64,000 nucleotides of DNA from Wenyingzhuangia sp. (GTDB lineage Bacteria; Bacteroidota; Bacteroidia; Flavobacteriales; Flavobacteriaceae), in assembly GCA_020628175.1 (NCBI GenBank), contig JAHDFK010000004.1, forward strand, positions 1 through 64,000, in the 5' to 3' direction. Position 1 is the first letter of the stretch, and every line of letters begins with the position of its first letter. The translations under genes and the position numbers were made by a program. Below the pieces are notes generated by a model. That model worked only from the letters and a program-made list of their open reading frames with translations, searched no databases and was not told where the DNA came from. Below are positions 26,609-38,700 of the stretch, in pieces.

Positions 26609-26657
26609 GAAAAAAATTTATTTAAAAAAATAATACAAATCTTAAAAATTTAAAAAA

Positions 26658-26864
26658 ATGAAAAGTTTATTCAAAATTTTAACCGTAACATTAATTGCAA
26701 CAACAATAATAACTTCATGTAAAAAATCACCCTCTGAAAAAGTAAAAGATGGATTTGAGGAAGTTGGTGAAGGAATTAAAGAGAGTGCTGAAAAAACACA
26801 CGATAACATTAAAGAGGGTGTAGAAGAAGTAAAAGATGAAATAGATGATGCCACCACTAAATAA
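26658..26864 (+). CDS. Small lipoprotein with LEA-like repeats
   Basis: This 68-residue lipoprotein has a lipobox (TIITSC) at about residue 20. The mature part is a run of amphipathic 11-like repeats rich in Lys and Glu (EKVKDGFEEVGEGIKESAEK and similar). Such proteins resemble LEA/YtxH-type stress proteins and probably coat the membrane. No Cys remains after processing except the lipidated one. Confidence 0.75.
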   Translation: MKSLFKILTVTLIATTIITSCKKSPSEKVKDGFEEVGEGIKESAEKTHDNIKEGVEEVKDEIDDATTK

Positions 26865-26890
26865 TAAATAGTAGCAAGTTGAAATTAAAG

Positions 26891-26915
26891 CAATCATAAT
26901 TAATAATTATGGTTG
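26891..26915. terminator. Bidirectional hairpin terminator
   Basis: CAATCATAATTA pairs with TAATTATGGTTG (with G-T pairs) and is followed by a T run on the plus strand. It separates the lipoprotein gene from the convergent methyltransferase gene. Confidence 0.75.
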
Positions 26916-26930
26916 TTTTTTATGTTTGAG

Positions 26931-27602
26931 CTAAAGTTTATAAAGCATTGTTACTATTTTCCCTTTTTTTTCAGATAAAAAAACAGTGCACAGCTCTTTT
27001 TTCTCTTGGTAAGTAAAATAAAACGGAGCCTCAGTTATAACCAATCCACTTTGTTTTTTTAAACGAATACCTTGCCCAGATATAATGTCTTTATTTGCTA
27101 TAAAAGTAGTAGCAGGAATATGTTCTGTTAAAATAATGTATTTGTAATTTTTTAGTTTCAACAAAACACTTTGCACTTCTGTATTCGACAAATGCTGCAA
27201 TACTTGTCTAACAATCATACAATCGGCTATGGGTAACGCATCTTTAGCAATGTCTAAACACTTAAAAGAAAGCTGTGTTTCATTAAATTTTTGTTGGTTG
27301 TGTTCAATTAAACCCGCAACAATATCTACCCCAATATAACTTTGGGTATACCCTAACAACTGCTTTCCTATATTAAAATCGCCACAACCTAAATCGCAAA
27401 CATTTAATTTGTCTTGAAATTGACTTAAAAAGGCACGAACTGCTGTTACATACGGAACTACTATTTCTGGATTATGCGAACCATCACCCGAAAAATACGC
27501 ACCTGATGTACCACCCCACAAATTCATTTCATACACTTGCGTCATGGCTTTTTGAGTTGGCCAAGGAGTTTTCTTTTTTTTAGGAACCGTAGGCAACGTC
27601 AT
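26931..27602 (-). CDS. SAM-dependent methyltransferase, unknown substrate
   Basis: This 223-residue class I methyltransferase has motif I NVCDLGCGDFNIGKQLL (about 65-82), the acidic end of strand 2 in YIGVDIVAGLIEHNQ, and a motif-IV-like DCMIVRQVLQHLSNTE. The QVLQHL helix is typical of small-molecule or protein methyltransferases. The N-terminal WGGTSGAYFSGDGSH is a distinct conserved patch. It lies 2 bases from rlmI, with which it is co-transcribed, so the substrate could be related to RNA or a metabolite. No specific function can be given. Confidence 0.82.
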   Translation of the reverse strand: MTLPTVPKKKKTPWPTQKAMTQVYEMNLWGGTSGAYFSGDGSHNPEIVVPYVTAVRAFLSQFQDKLNVCDLGCGDFNIGKQLLGYTQSYIGVDIVAGLIEHNQQKFNETQLSFKCLDIAKDALPIADCMIVRQVLQHLSNTEVQSVLLKLKNYKYIILTEHIPATTFIANKDIISGQGIRLKKQSGLVITEAPFYFTYQEKKELCTVFLSEKKGKIVTMLYKL

Positions 27603-27604
27603 TG

Positions 27605-28819
27605 CTAATGAATCTTAAAATAAATACTTTTTAAATACGAACCTTCTTTAAATCCTATAGGATGGTCAATGTCGTGTCTTGTTTTTTCTATAACAGAATA
27701 CTGTACCCTATGTTTTCTTAAAACTTCTTCTGCCAAACCAAAAAACACATCAAATGTAATTCTAGAACTACAAGAAGCCAACATTAATATACCTCCTTTT
27801 TTCACCAACTTTATTCCTAAAGTAGCTAGCTTTTTATAACTCGTCATAGCTCTATTTACTTCGGCAGCACTTTTTGCAAAAGACGGAGGATCGATAACCA
27901 CAATATCATAGCTCACCTTTTGTTTTGCCAACGTAGCCATTTCATCAAACGCATCCCCAACAATGGTTTGATGCGTCCCTGTAAACGTATTTAACAAAGC
28001 ATTTTGTTTGGCTATTTCTAAGGCAGGTCCGCTAATATCTAAACTCGTTACAGAACGAGCACCTCCTTTTAAGGCGTGTACAGAAAAACCACCTGCATAC
28101 GAAAACACATCTAATACCGTTTTTCCTTTAGACAATTCACCTATTTTTTTTCTATTGGCTCTATGGTCTAAAAAATAACCTGTCTTATGCCCTTTTATCA
28201 CATTTGCCGAAAAATTAACACCGTGCTCGGTAAAAACAATCACTTCTTTTTCTAAAGTACCATCTAAAACTTGTCCATCGTACAAACCATAAGGATTATT
28301 CTCTTTCTGAACATTTCTTCCTAAACGTAATACCGTAGTTTTTGCCTTGCTTATTTTAATTAATTCTGGCAATACACTTTGTAAATACGGAAACCAAAAA
28401 GAAGCATATAACTTTACAACCAATACATGATCGTATACATCGGCAACCAACGAAGGCAAGCCATCATTTTCACCATAAATAAAACGATAACTATTGGTCG
28501 CTGTTTTTAATAAGGGTAACCTTTTTTGATAGGCTGAATTAATTTTCTCTACAAACCAATCTTTATCAATGGGTTTCATGGTATTGGCTTGTAGTATTTT
28601 TATACGGATAGGAGAATTGGGATCGTAAAAACCACAAGCAAGAAATTTATTTTTTCTTTGGTCAAATACAACCGCCAAATCACCAGAATTCCCTTCTTTA
28701 TTTTGTTTTGCAATACTATTATCAAACACCCAAGGATGTCCTTTTTTTACTAAAACTTCGGCATTTAGTTTTAGTTTAATCGCTATTTTTTGGGTTTTAA
28801 TTTCTGGTAACGTAATCAA
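27605..28819 (-). CDS. rlmI: 23S rRNA m5C methyltransferase RlmI-type
   Basis: This 404-residue protein matches RlmI (YccW), which methylates C1962 of 23S rRNA. The N-terminal PUA domain (about 10-90) holds KGHPWVFDNSI. The methyltransferase domain has VLDVFSYAGGFSVHAL (about 228-243), SLDISGPALEIAKQN and the catalytic VVIDPPSFAKS. It is the first gene of a two-gene operon with the smaller methyltransferase. The promoter would lie in the 28820-29078 gap but is not identified. Confidence 0.93.
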   Translation of the reverse strand: MITLPEIKTQKIAIKLKLNAEVLVKKGHPWVFDNSIAKQNKEGNSGDLAVVFDQRKNKFLACGFYDPNSPIRIKILQANTMKPIDKDWFVEKINSAYQKRLPLLKTATNSYRFIYGENDGLPSLVADVYDHVLVVKLYASFWFPYLQSVLPELIKISKAKTTVLRLGRNVQKENNPYGLYDGQVLDGTLEKEVIVFTEHGVNFSANVIKGHKTGYFLDHRANRKKIGELSKGKTVLDVFSYAGGFSVHALKGGARSVTSLDISGPALEIAKQNALLNTFTGTHQTIVGDAFDEMATLAKQKVSYDIVVIDPPSFAKSAAEVNRAMTSYKKLATLGIKLVKKGGILMLASCSSRITFDVFFGLAEEVLRKHRVQYSVIEKTRHDIDHPIGFKEGSYLKSIYFKIH

Positions 28820-28956
28820 AAGTAGTGCGTTTTATTTCAGTCTGCAAGGTAGCAGTTTCTACATCAATTTTTTAAAAGTTCTTGCAATCTATTTTAAACA
28901 AAACATTTGGTATCATTTTCTTTTAATAACAAATAAAATATTAAATAGGATTCTTA

Positions 28957-28985
28957 TTGAAATAAATGTATAATTTTTACATTTG
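28957..28985 (+). promoter_or_regulatory. Promoter of the GH2 gene
   Basis: TTG at 28957-28959 and TACATTTG at 28978-28985 are spaced by 18 bases, an excellent match to the Bacteroidetes consensus TTG / TAnnTTTG. This would start transcription around 28990 and leave a leader of about 90 bases before the ATG at 29079. Confidence 0.72.
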
Positions 28986-29066
28986 AATTAACATTTATAA
29001 ATCAAAACACAGCATTGTTTATCATTTTATCAAAATAATGCATTGGGCAACCAATACAACACTTAA

Positions 29067-32159
<3,093 letters not shown>

Positions 32160-32163
32160 CACT

Positions 32164-32198
32164 AAAGCGCCTAGATAACTAATTTCTAGGCGCTTTTT
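32164..32198 (+). terminator. Terminator of the GH2 gene
   Basis: AAAGCGCCTAGA pairs perfectly with TCTAGGCGCTTT across a 9-base loop and is followed by T residues. It lies 5 bases past the stop codon. Confidence 0.95.
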
Positions 32199-32249
32199 AA
32201 TTTTAACAACTTCACTACACAGAATCTACATACAATAGCATTATTTGCT

Positions 32250-32257
32250 TATATTTG
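32250..32257 (+). promoter_or_regulatory. Probable -7 box very close to the repressor start
   Basis: TATATTTG fits TAnnTTTG exactly but ends only five bases before the ATG at 32263. Transcription would start at or near the A of the start codon, giving a leaderless mRNA. No -33 TTG at ideal distance is seen, so the call is tentative. Confidence 0.45.
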
Positions 32258-32262
32258 TAGCA

Positions 32263-33036
32263 ATGGATTATTTAGCAACAAATATTAGCTACTTACGTAA
32301 GCAACAAAAACAATCGCAAGCAACATTTGCAGAGATAATGGAAGTACCTCGATCTCGTATTAGTTCCTACGAAGAAGGTAGATCGACTCCGAATCTAGAA
32401 TTTTTAGTAAAACTCTCAGATTATTTTAAAATTCCGATTGATGTATTGATTCGAAATGATATTTCTAAAGAAGAAAACGCCTCTTTTATAAAACTAAAAA
32501 ACAAGCGAATTCTTTTTCCTATTACAATTGATAGCAACGACGAAGATTTGATTGAAATTGTTCCAGTAAAAGCACAAGCTGGGTATTTATCGAGCTACGA
32601 TGATCCTGAGTATATTGAACAACTCAAAAAAATAAAACTCCCCTTTTTACCAGTCGGATTACACAGAGCATTTCCTATTCAAGGAGACTCTATGTTGCCT
32701 ATGAAAGATGGTTCTTTTGTGGTAGGTAAATTGATAGAAGATATTGCGGATGTAAAATCTGGAAGAACCTATATACTGGTTACATTAAATGAAGGAATGG
32801 TTTACAAAAGAGTAAAAAATAATATCGAAAAAGACAATACACTCCAATTGATATCTGACAACAGAAATTACCAGCCCTATTCTATTGATATAACGGAAGT
32901 AATAGAAATTTGGGAATTTTCTTGCGCAATAAACACACAAGAATACAGCGAGAGTGAATTAAAGTTTAGTAGTATTCTAACCTTATTTCACGAGTTAGGT
33001 ATTGAGTTAGATGAATTAAAAAAAGTATTAGCATGA
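32263..33036 (+). CDS. LexA-like XRE/S24 self-cleaving repressor
   Basis: This 257-residue protein has an N-terminal XRE helix-turn-helix (about 5-60: QSQATFAEIMEVPRSRISSY) and a C-terminal S24 peptidase. The cleavage bond is Ala106-Gly107 in PVKAQAGYL, catalytic Ser143 is in GDSM, and Lys182 is in VYKRV; the spacing is the same as in LexA. It is likely an SOS-type or stress-sensing repressor, standing in for the LexA that many Bacteroidota lack. An upstream in-frame start at 32245 exists, but it lies before the -7 box. It overlaps the exonuclease/GIY-YIG gene. Confidence 0.9.
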   Translation: MDYLATNISYLRKQQKQSQATFAEIMEVPRSRISSYEEGRSTPNLEFLVKLSDYFKIPIDVLIRNDISKEENASFIKLKNKRILFPITIDSNDEDLIEIVPVKAQAGYLSSYDDPEYIEQLKKIKLPFLPVGLHRAFPIQGDSMLPMKDGSFVVGKLIEDIADVKSGRTYILVTLNEGMVYKRVKNNIEKDNTLQLISDNRNYQPYSIDITEVIEIWEFSCAINTQEYSESELKFSSILTLFHELGIELDELKKVLA

Positions 33037-34367
33037 TGTATACAATTATAGATGTTGAAACCACAGGTAAAACCAATAGAATAACAGAAATATCTATTTT
33101 TAGATTTGATGGAACCGAAATTGTTGATGAGTTTACATCGTTGGTAAATCCAGAAACTCCTATACCCACACACATTACTGCACTTACAGGTATTGATGAT
33201 GCTATGGTTGCTGATGCACCTCTTTTTAAAGACATTGCTCAAGACATACAAAACATTACCAAAGATGCTGTTTTTGTAGCACACAATGTAAATTTTGATT
33301 ACAATGTCATCTCCAAAGAATTTCAAAATATTGAAGAAGATTTTCAACGAAAAAAACTGTGTACAGTACGCTTATCTCGAAAATTAATTCCAGGAGAACG
33401 TTCTTATAGTTTAGGTAAACTTTGTAAGTCTTTACAAATAGATTTGGTTGATAGACACCGAGCAAAAGGTGATGCAGAAGCTACTGTAAAACTATTTCAA
33501 CTTTTATTAAAAACACCCGAAGCCGATACCGTTTTACACGACTTTTTAAAAAGCAATTCTAAAGAAGCAACACTCCCACCAGACTTGCCTAAACATGTGT
33601 TTGAAGCCATTCCTAACAAGCCCGGTATTTATTACTTTAAAAACAAAAAAAATGAAATTTTATATGTTGGGAAAGCAAAAGATTTAAAAAAGAGAGTTGT
33701 CAGTCATTTTTACGATAAAAAACAAAAGGAATTAGATTTATGTAGAGAAACAGCACATGTAGATTTTGAATTATCGGGTAGTGAACTTGTTGCTTTATTA
33801 ATGGAAGATCAAGCTATAAAAACACATTTTCCTAAATACAATTTTGCATCCAAACGCTACTTAAACCAATTTGCTGTTTTTACTTATACTGATAGACGTG
33901 GTATTATACATTTTGCAACGCAAAAATTAAAATTAACCCCCAATCCTTTAATGGTTTTTCACAACCAAAGAGAAGCACAATTGTATATAGAAAAAATTTG
34001 TGCTCAATTTAAATTATGTCCTAAGTACTGTCATTTACAAAAAACTACTGGCGAATGTAATCACTACAAAATAAAATCTTGTGGAGGTATTTGCAAAGAC
34101 GAAGAGTCTATTGTGGTTTACAACATTAGAGTAAAACAGGCAAAGGAATTTATAACGAAACAAAATTTAAATAAAATTATTAAAAAGCCAGGTAGAACTG
34201 CCTCTGAAGAAGCTTTTATCATGATAAAAAACGGTGTCTATCAAGGTTATGGATTTATTGATAACGATTTACAAATTACAGATGAAGATGCTTTAGATTT
34301 TTATTTGATCCCTCAAAAAGACAATCTTGATATTCAGAAAGTATTACGAAAGCATTTAATTTCTTAA
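33033..34367 (+). CDS. DnaQ-type exonuclease fused to GIY-YIG (UvrC N-terminal-like) domain
   Basis: This 444-residue protein combines a DEDD 3'-5' exonuclease (about 1-165, YTIIDVETTG at the N-terminus, HRAKGDAEATVKL near 150) with a GIY-YIG nuclease (about 185-265, PGIYYFKNKKNEILYVGKAK). A C-terminal extension has four or more Cys (LCPKYCHLQ, ECNHY, SCGGICKD) that could bind Zn. Such fusions are known in Bacteroidota and Actinobacteria, probably acting in DNA repair. The start overlaps the stop of the LexA-like gene (ATGATG), so the pair is co-translated, supporting a damage-response link. Confidence 0.93.
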   Translation: MMYTIIDVETTGKTNRITEISIFRFDGTEIVDEFTSLVNPETPIPTHITALTGIDDAMVADAPLFKDIAQDIQNITKDAVFVAHNVNFDYNVISKEFQNIEEDFQRKKLCTVRLSRKLIPGERSYSLGKLCKSLQIDLVDRHRAKGDAEATVKLFQLLLKTPEADTVLHDFLKSNSKEATLPPDLPKHVFEAIPNKPGIYYFKNKKNEILYVGKAKDLKKRVVSHFYDKKQKELDLCRETAHVDFELSGSELVALLMEDQAIKTHFPKYNFASKRYLNQFAVFTYTDRRGIIHFATQKLKLTPNPLMVFHNQREAQLYIEKICAQFKLCPKYCHLQKTTGECNHYKIKSCGGICKDEESIVVYNIRVKQAKEFITKQNLNKIIKKPGRTASEEAFIMIKNGVYQGYGFIDNDLQITDEDALDFYLIPQKDNLDIQKVLRKHLIS

Positions 34368-34371
34368 TGCC

Positions 34372-35073
34372 ATGATTCCTATAATCTTTGAAGATTTCTA
34401 CATTATTGCTGTACACAAACCCAACAATATATTGGTACATCACTCAGCAATGGCAAACAATCAAGTACAAGAACAATCACTTGTGCAATTAGTAACGCAA
34501 GAGCTCAACTGCAAATACTACCCTATTCATCGTTTGGACAGAAAAACTTCGGGAATTATTCTTTTTGCAAAACAAAAAGAGTATGTTGCTAAGTTTCAAG
34601 AATTATTTGTCAATAATAAAATACAAAAAACCTATTACGGTTTGGTTAGAGGTTTTATAAACGATTCTGGAAAAATTGATAGCCCCGTTAAAGGAAGAGA
34701 TTCCTTAGTATACAAAGATGCAATAACCTATTACGAATGCCAACAAAAGCTAGAAGTTCCCATAGCTGTAGGTCCTTACAAAACATCGCGCTATAGTTTG
34801 GTTTCCTTACGTCCTAAAACAGGAAGACTCCATCAGTTAAGAATTCATATGAATAAAATTAGTCATCCTCTGATTGGAGATCCGAAATACGGAGACCGTT
34901 TTCACAACCGAATGTTTGAAACAGAGTTTGAGAATCAATGTATGTTTTTGCACGCTAAAGAACTTATATTTCTACATCCTTATACCCACAAACAGCTAAC
35001 ACTAAATAGTGATTTTCCTGAAAATTGGAAACGCGTATTTTCAAAGCTTCAAAAACTAAGCATCGAGTTCTAA
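34372..35073 (+). CDS. truC: tRNA pseudouridine synthase, TruC/RluA type
   Basis: This 233-residue protein is a single RluA-family catalytic domain. The catalytic Asp lies in PIHRLDRKTSGIILFA (near 55), with RPKTGRLHQLRIHM and HPLIGDPKYGD further on. Its length and lack of an S4 domain fit TruC, which makes pseudouridine 65 in tRNAs. It starts 4 bases after the exonuclease gene, so it is in the same operon. Its 3' end overlaps the convergent DUF2130 gene by 18 bases. Confidence 0.9.
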   Translation: MIPIIFEDFYIIAVHKPNNILVHHSAMANNQVQEQSLVQLVTQELNCKYYPIHRLDRKTSGIILFAKQKEYVAKFQELFVNNKIQKTYYGLVRGFINDSGKIDSPVKGRDSLVYKDAITYYECQQKLEVPIAVGPYKTSRYSLVSLRPKTGRLHQLRIHMNKISHPLIGDPKYGDRFHNRMFETEFENQCMFLHAKELIFLHPYTHKQLTLNSDFPENWKRVFSKLQKLSIEF

Positions 35074-36318
35074 AGTATCATCATCCAACTCTAAAGCAGC
35101 TATACTTTGTATGGCATTTCCTGCAATTCCTCTAATGGAGGCATGCATTCCTATAGCATTATTAACTACTTTGTCTATTTGTTTTTCGCGTTGTTTCCAT
35201 ATTCTTGCCATCGAATTTTTTTCACGTATCAAATCGGCTTGCATTTGTGTAAATCCTTCAACAATACCTTCCATTTGCAAACGAAATTCATTGCTTGTTA
35301 AAAAATCGTACAACAAACTCATTTTATCACCTTTGTTTTCTTGGTTTTGCCGAATCCTACTCCATTGCACAATACTTTGTCTAAGTACTGCACACAACCC
35401 TTTAAACTCTTCGTAAGTACAAATCCATATTCCTTCTCGCATCCCCATTCTATCCATATCTGTAGGCATCACCTCGGTAACCAAAACTCCTATATTTGCC
35501 CCTTTATCTCGAATATCGTTTTTAAACTTTTCTATCCAACTTGGCTGAAAAGCTTTGGTTCGCTTACTCTCGTAATAAATGGTTCCGCAATTGGTTAGCT
35601 CACGTGTATTTACGGTCTGTAAGCAATCAGCTCCATTTACACCTTTTTTAATTTCGTCAATAGTATCTAACGGAAATTTTGTTTCTAACCATTCTTCAAT
35701 AGCCAATTCCATTACTTCTCCTTGCAATTGCATAGATCCTTGCTCTTGCTTACGTTTCATTTCTTCGGTTAGCTTTTTCTGGTCTTCTAACTGCTTTTGT
35801 AATTCTTTTATTTTTAGCTCATTACTTTCTTCGGCCAAGCGCTTAATTTTTTCTTTTTCAGATTTTAATTGTGCACTTAACTCTTTTTGAGCTTCTAATT
35901 TTGCTTTTTCGCCTACCTCTTCTTTTTCTCGCTTTAGTTTCTCTATTTCGGCCTCTTTTTTAAACAAATCTTTTAATTTTTCAGACTTGTCAGAAAGCTC
36001 TGTTTCCATAGACTTTAAGCGTTCTCTATTTGCTTCTTCAATATCTTTTTTAAGCTTTTGTTCAATAGCTACTTGTAAGTCTTTACGCTCTTTGTTTAAC
36101 CTGTTTTTAAACAATTCGTTTTCACGTTGCTTTTTAGCTTCAAAATCTTTCTGAGCATTTTCTAAGGCAATTTCTCTATCTTTTTGTGCCTTTATTAAAG
36201 CGGCTTGTTTTTGTTGAAATTCACCTCGAATAGCGGCCTCTAATTGATGTTTTAAGATATCATTTACATCAATATCACTTCCACAATCTGGACACTGAAT
36301 AGTTGTTTGCTTGCTCAT
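35056..36318 (-). CDS. DUF2130 coiled-coil protein, second paralog
   Basis: This 420-residue DUF2130 protein has an N-terminal Zn-ribbon-like CPDCGSDID, a long Lys/Glu/Gln coiled coil (about 30-210) and a globular domain with GADCL and IYYESKRTKAF, a D...ExK nuclease-like pattern. It differs from the paralog at 11879-13156 in the globular part (YESK versus FDMK) and ends in an acidic tail. The start at 36318 is preferred because a -7 box lies upstream of it at 36341-36348, inside the longer possible frame (to 36375). Its neighbours are of a housekeeping type, so it may be the ancestral, non-island copy. Confidence 0.86.
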   Translation of the reverse strand: MSKQTTIQCPDCGSDIDVNDILKHQLEAAIRGEFQQKQAALIKAQKDREIALENAQKDFEAKKQRENELFKNRLNKERKDLQVAIEQKLKKDIEEANRERLKSMETELSDKSEKLKDLFKKEAEIEKLKREKEEVGEKAKLEAQKELSAQLKSEKEKIKRLAEESNELKIKELQKQLEDQKKLTEEMKRKQEQGSMQLQGEVMELAIEEWLETKFPLDTIDEIKKGVNGADCLQTVNTRELTNCGTIYYESKRTKAFQPSWIEKFKNDIRDKGANIGVLVTEVMPTDMDRMGMREGIWICTYEEFKGLCAVLRQSIVQWSRIRQNQENKGDKMSLLYDFLTSNEFRLQMEGIVEGFTQMQADLIREKNSMARIWKQREKQIDKVVNNAIGMHASIRGIAGNAIQSIAALELDDDTLELDA

Positions 36319-36340
36319 AACTTTAAGTAACTTATGAAGA

Positions 36341-36348
36341 CAAATATA
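36341..36348 (-). promoter_or_regulatory. -7 box of the second DUF2130 gene
   Basis: On the minus strand the bases read TATATTTG, a full match to TAnnTTTG. Transcription would begin about 15 bases before the start at 36318, which excludes the longer reading-frame start at 36375. Confidence 0.6.
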
Positions 36349-36464
36349 AGATGATAATGTGCAATGTTGTAGCACACTTTAATTTTTTCTCTCGAATTTA
36401 AAACTTACAAAAAAACATTTTTAATTTAATTGTACTTTTAGAGTTATTCTATAAAACAAGACCT

Positions 36465-37088
36465 ATGCAAGCATTATCTTTTTCTGAATTTAAAAAATAT
36501 ACAACCACAAAAGCTGTTCTAATTATTGATACAAGACATCAGAACGATTTTGTAAAAGATTACATCCCCACATCTCTATTTATGGGAATAGATGGACCTT
36601 TTGAAAAATGGATGCCTTTACTAGAACCTAATCTACATACAAAAATAGTATGCATAACTCCTTTGGGTAGAGAACAAGATGTTCTTGAAAAGTTCTCTAA
36701 TTTAGGATATACCCATATTTTAGGATTTTTAGACGGAGGTTTTGATACTTGGATTGACAACGCCCAAAAAACAGAAAAAATCAAGTCTATTTCTGCACAG
36801 TCTTTTTACGTAGCAGCACAAACAAATAGTTCGATTATCGATCTTAGAAAACAATCGGAATATGACAAAGAACATTTAGATAATACCCAAATACTTCCTT
36901 TAGAGCTAAACAACGCTTTTGTAACATCTTTAAACACTAGAGAACCACAATATTTGTTTTGCGGTGGCGGTTATAGAAGTGTTATTGCAATTAGTTACGC
37001 TAAAAATTATCACGATGCTTTGCTCATCAATGTAGAAGGTGGTTTTGGAGCTATTAAAAAAACAGCTCTAAAAATCATTCGTAGTTAA
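36465..37088 (+). CDS. Tandem rhodanese-domain protein
   Basis: This 207-residue protein has two rhodanese-like domains. The first (about 1-105) has Cys in VCITPLGRE. The second (about 110-207) has the active-site loop FCGGGYRS. Proteins of this kind usually occur fused to a metallo-beta-lactamase domain acting on persulfides; here that domain is absent. Its gene is 88 bases upstream of the DUF2452 gene, at the border of the photolyase cluster. Confidence 0.87.
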   Translation: MQALSFSEFKKYTTTKAVLIIDTRHQNDFVKDYIPTSLFMGIDGPFEKWMPLLEPNLHTKIVCITPLGREQDVLEKFSNLGYTHILGFLDGGFDTWIDNAQKTEKIKSISAQSFYVAAQTNSSIIDLRKQSEYDKEHLDNTQILPLELNNAFVTSLNTREPQYLFCGGGYRSVIAISYAKNYHDALLINVEGGFGAIKKTALKIIRS

Positions 37089-37176
37089 TTTTGTTTCATT
37101 CTTAAAAACAACAATTGCGCTGGCTAATTTTAAGATGCGTTGAAAAGCAGGTATTTTTAAATTTCAATTTTATGAA

Positions 37177-37587
37177 ATGAAAAAAGAACCCAAAAAGCCG
37201 GATAATGTTGTTTACAACCCCGAAACAAAAAAATACGATGCTTTTTTAAAAGCCTACGCAACCAATGTTGGTGCCCCAGTAATTACTGCCAACGATACCG
37301 TAGCTTGGAAACAAAAAGGAATAAATAAAGTAAACCATACCTTAAAAAGTAAGTTTTTAGAACTTAAAGAAGCTTATGATAAAATGGTGGTAGAATTCGA
37401 ATACAATCAATTAATTTTTAATGCAAAATTTAATTTTGAACCTGTAGTTGGAGAAATTTACCATCTATACCAAAGAGAAAACGGAGAACATTTTTTATCG
37501 ATAATAGCCCCAAACCAATGTGATTTCAATTGTTTGGGTAGTTTTTACCTTAATTCCAACCAAAGTTGGGAAAAGGTTACCTCTTAA
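37177..37587 (+). CDS. DUF2452 protein
   Basis: This 136-residue protein fits DUF2452, with KKPDNVVYNPETKKYDAFL at the start and the FNFEPVVGEIYHLYQRENG block near 85-105. The family has no known function, but often lies beside photolyase and cryptochrome genes in Bacteroidota, as here. It is followed after 12 bases by the permuted photolyase-like gene, so it is likely part of the light-repair operon. Confidence 0.87.
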   Translation: MKKEPKKPDNVVYNPETKKYDAFLKAYATNVGAPVITANDTVAWKQKGINKVNHTLKSKFLELKEAYDKMVVEFEYNQLIFNAKFNFEPVVGEIYHLYQRENGEHFLSIIAPNQCDFNCLGSFYLNSNQSWEKVTS

Positions 37588-37599
37588 AAAACAATAGTC

Positions 37600-38700
37600 A
37601 TGATTGATTTTCCGACAGATTACGAAGCTATACTTAATAGAATTCAAAACATACATCCAGAAAACTATAGTAAAACTAGAAATTATATAGACGGGGATGT
37701 TAGCTATTTATCTCCTTACATTTCAAGAGGTGTCATTTCCACCAAATTTGTAAAAGATCAGTTATTACTTAGAGGTTTTAAATCGTATAAAATTCAAAAA
37801 TTCATCCAAGAATTGGCATGGAGAGATTATTGGCAACAAGTTTGGATCTCCAAAGGAGAGGCTATTAATTCTGATATCAAACACGAACAACATCCTGTTA
37901 AAAATTATAAAATATCTAAAGCAATATACAAGGGTAGCACCAATATACAAGCTATAGATACTGCTATAAATTTACTATACAAAACAGGGTATATGCATAA
38001 CCATACCCGAATGTATGTAGCTGCCTTGTGTTGTAACATGGCCTACAGTTATTGGAAAAACCCTGCAAAATGGATGTACTACAATTTATTAGATGCAGAT
38101 TGGGCCAGCAATGCTTTAAGTTGGCAATGGGTTGCTGGGAGTAATAGCCATAAAAAGTATGTAGCGAATCAAGAAAACATAAACAATTTTTGCTATACAT
38201 CGCAAACGGACACCTTTTTGGATATTACATACGAAGCTTTTGAGAATTTTAAAACACCCCCTGAGTTAAAAGAGTTAATAGATGTAACATTTGCAACACC
38301 CCTACCTAAATCTGATATTTTAATTATAAACCACGAACAACCTACCTATTTGTTCAATTTTTACAATTTAGATTGTGAATGGGATAAAAACATTACAGCC
38401 AATAGAATACTACTCTTAGAACCCTCTGTATTTAAAACCTACCCCATTAGTAAAAAGAGTGTAGATTTTATGTTGGCTTTATCTAAAAACATCGCTAATA
38501 TTCAAGTATATGTCGGCGAATTTACTGATTTGATAAATACCTACTCCGTTGATACAAAAACGATTTATTTTAAAGAACATCCTTTAAACAAAAACTATAT
38601 GGGTATAGAAATAGAAAGAGATTGGCTATTTGATGTACAAGGCTACTTCCCTTCGTTTTTTAGTTATTGGAAAAAATGTAAAAAACAACTTACATCTTAA
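37600..38700 (+). CDS. Photolyase-like protein with permuted domain order
   Basis: This 366-residue protein starts directly with the photolyase FAD domain (about 20-205): [34 protein letters not shown] and [18 protein letters not shown] are all canonical. The N-terminal alpha/beta domain that normally precedes it is absent there, but residues 236-366 look like that domain: [17 protein letters not shown] resembles [14 protein letters not shown] of the neighbouring cryptochrome, and a FKEHP...IERD segment resembles its YQES...KRD. The order is thus FAD domain first, Rossmann-like domain last. It shares its last base with the start of the next gene. Confidence 0.85.
   Translation: MIDFPTDYEAILNRIQNIHPENYSKTRNYIDGDVSYLSPYISRGVISTKFVKDQLLLRGFKSYKIQKFIQELAWRDYWQQVWISKGEAINSDIKHEQHPVKNYKISKAIYKGSTNIQAIDTAINLLYKTGYMHNHTRMYVAALCCNMAYSYWKNPAKWMYYNLLDADWASNALSWQWVAGSNSHKKYVANQENINNFCYTSQTDTFLDITYEAFENFKTPPELKELIDVTFATPLPKSDILIINHEQPTYLFNFYNLDCEWDKNITANRILLLEPSVFKTYPISKKSVDFMLALSKNIANIQVYVGEFTDLINTYSVDTKTIYFKEHPLNKNYMGIEIERDWLFDVQGYFPSFFSYWKKCKKQLTS

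Noticed and set aside
36319..36375. Longer start of the second DUF2130 gene
   Set aside because: The 19 extra residues lie across the -7 promoter box at 36341-36348 and look non-coding.
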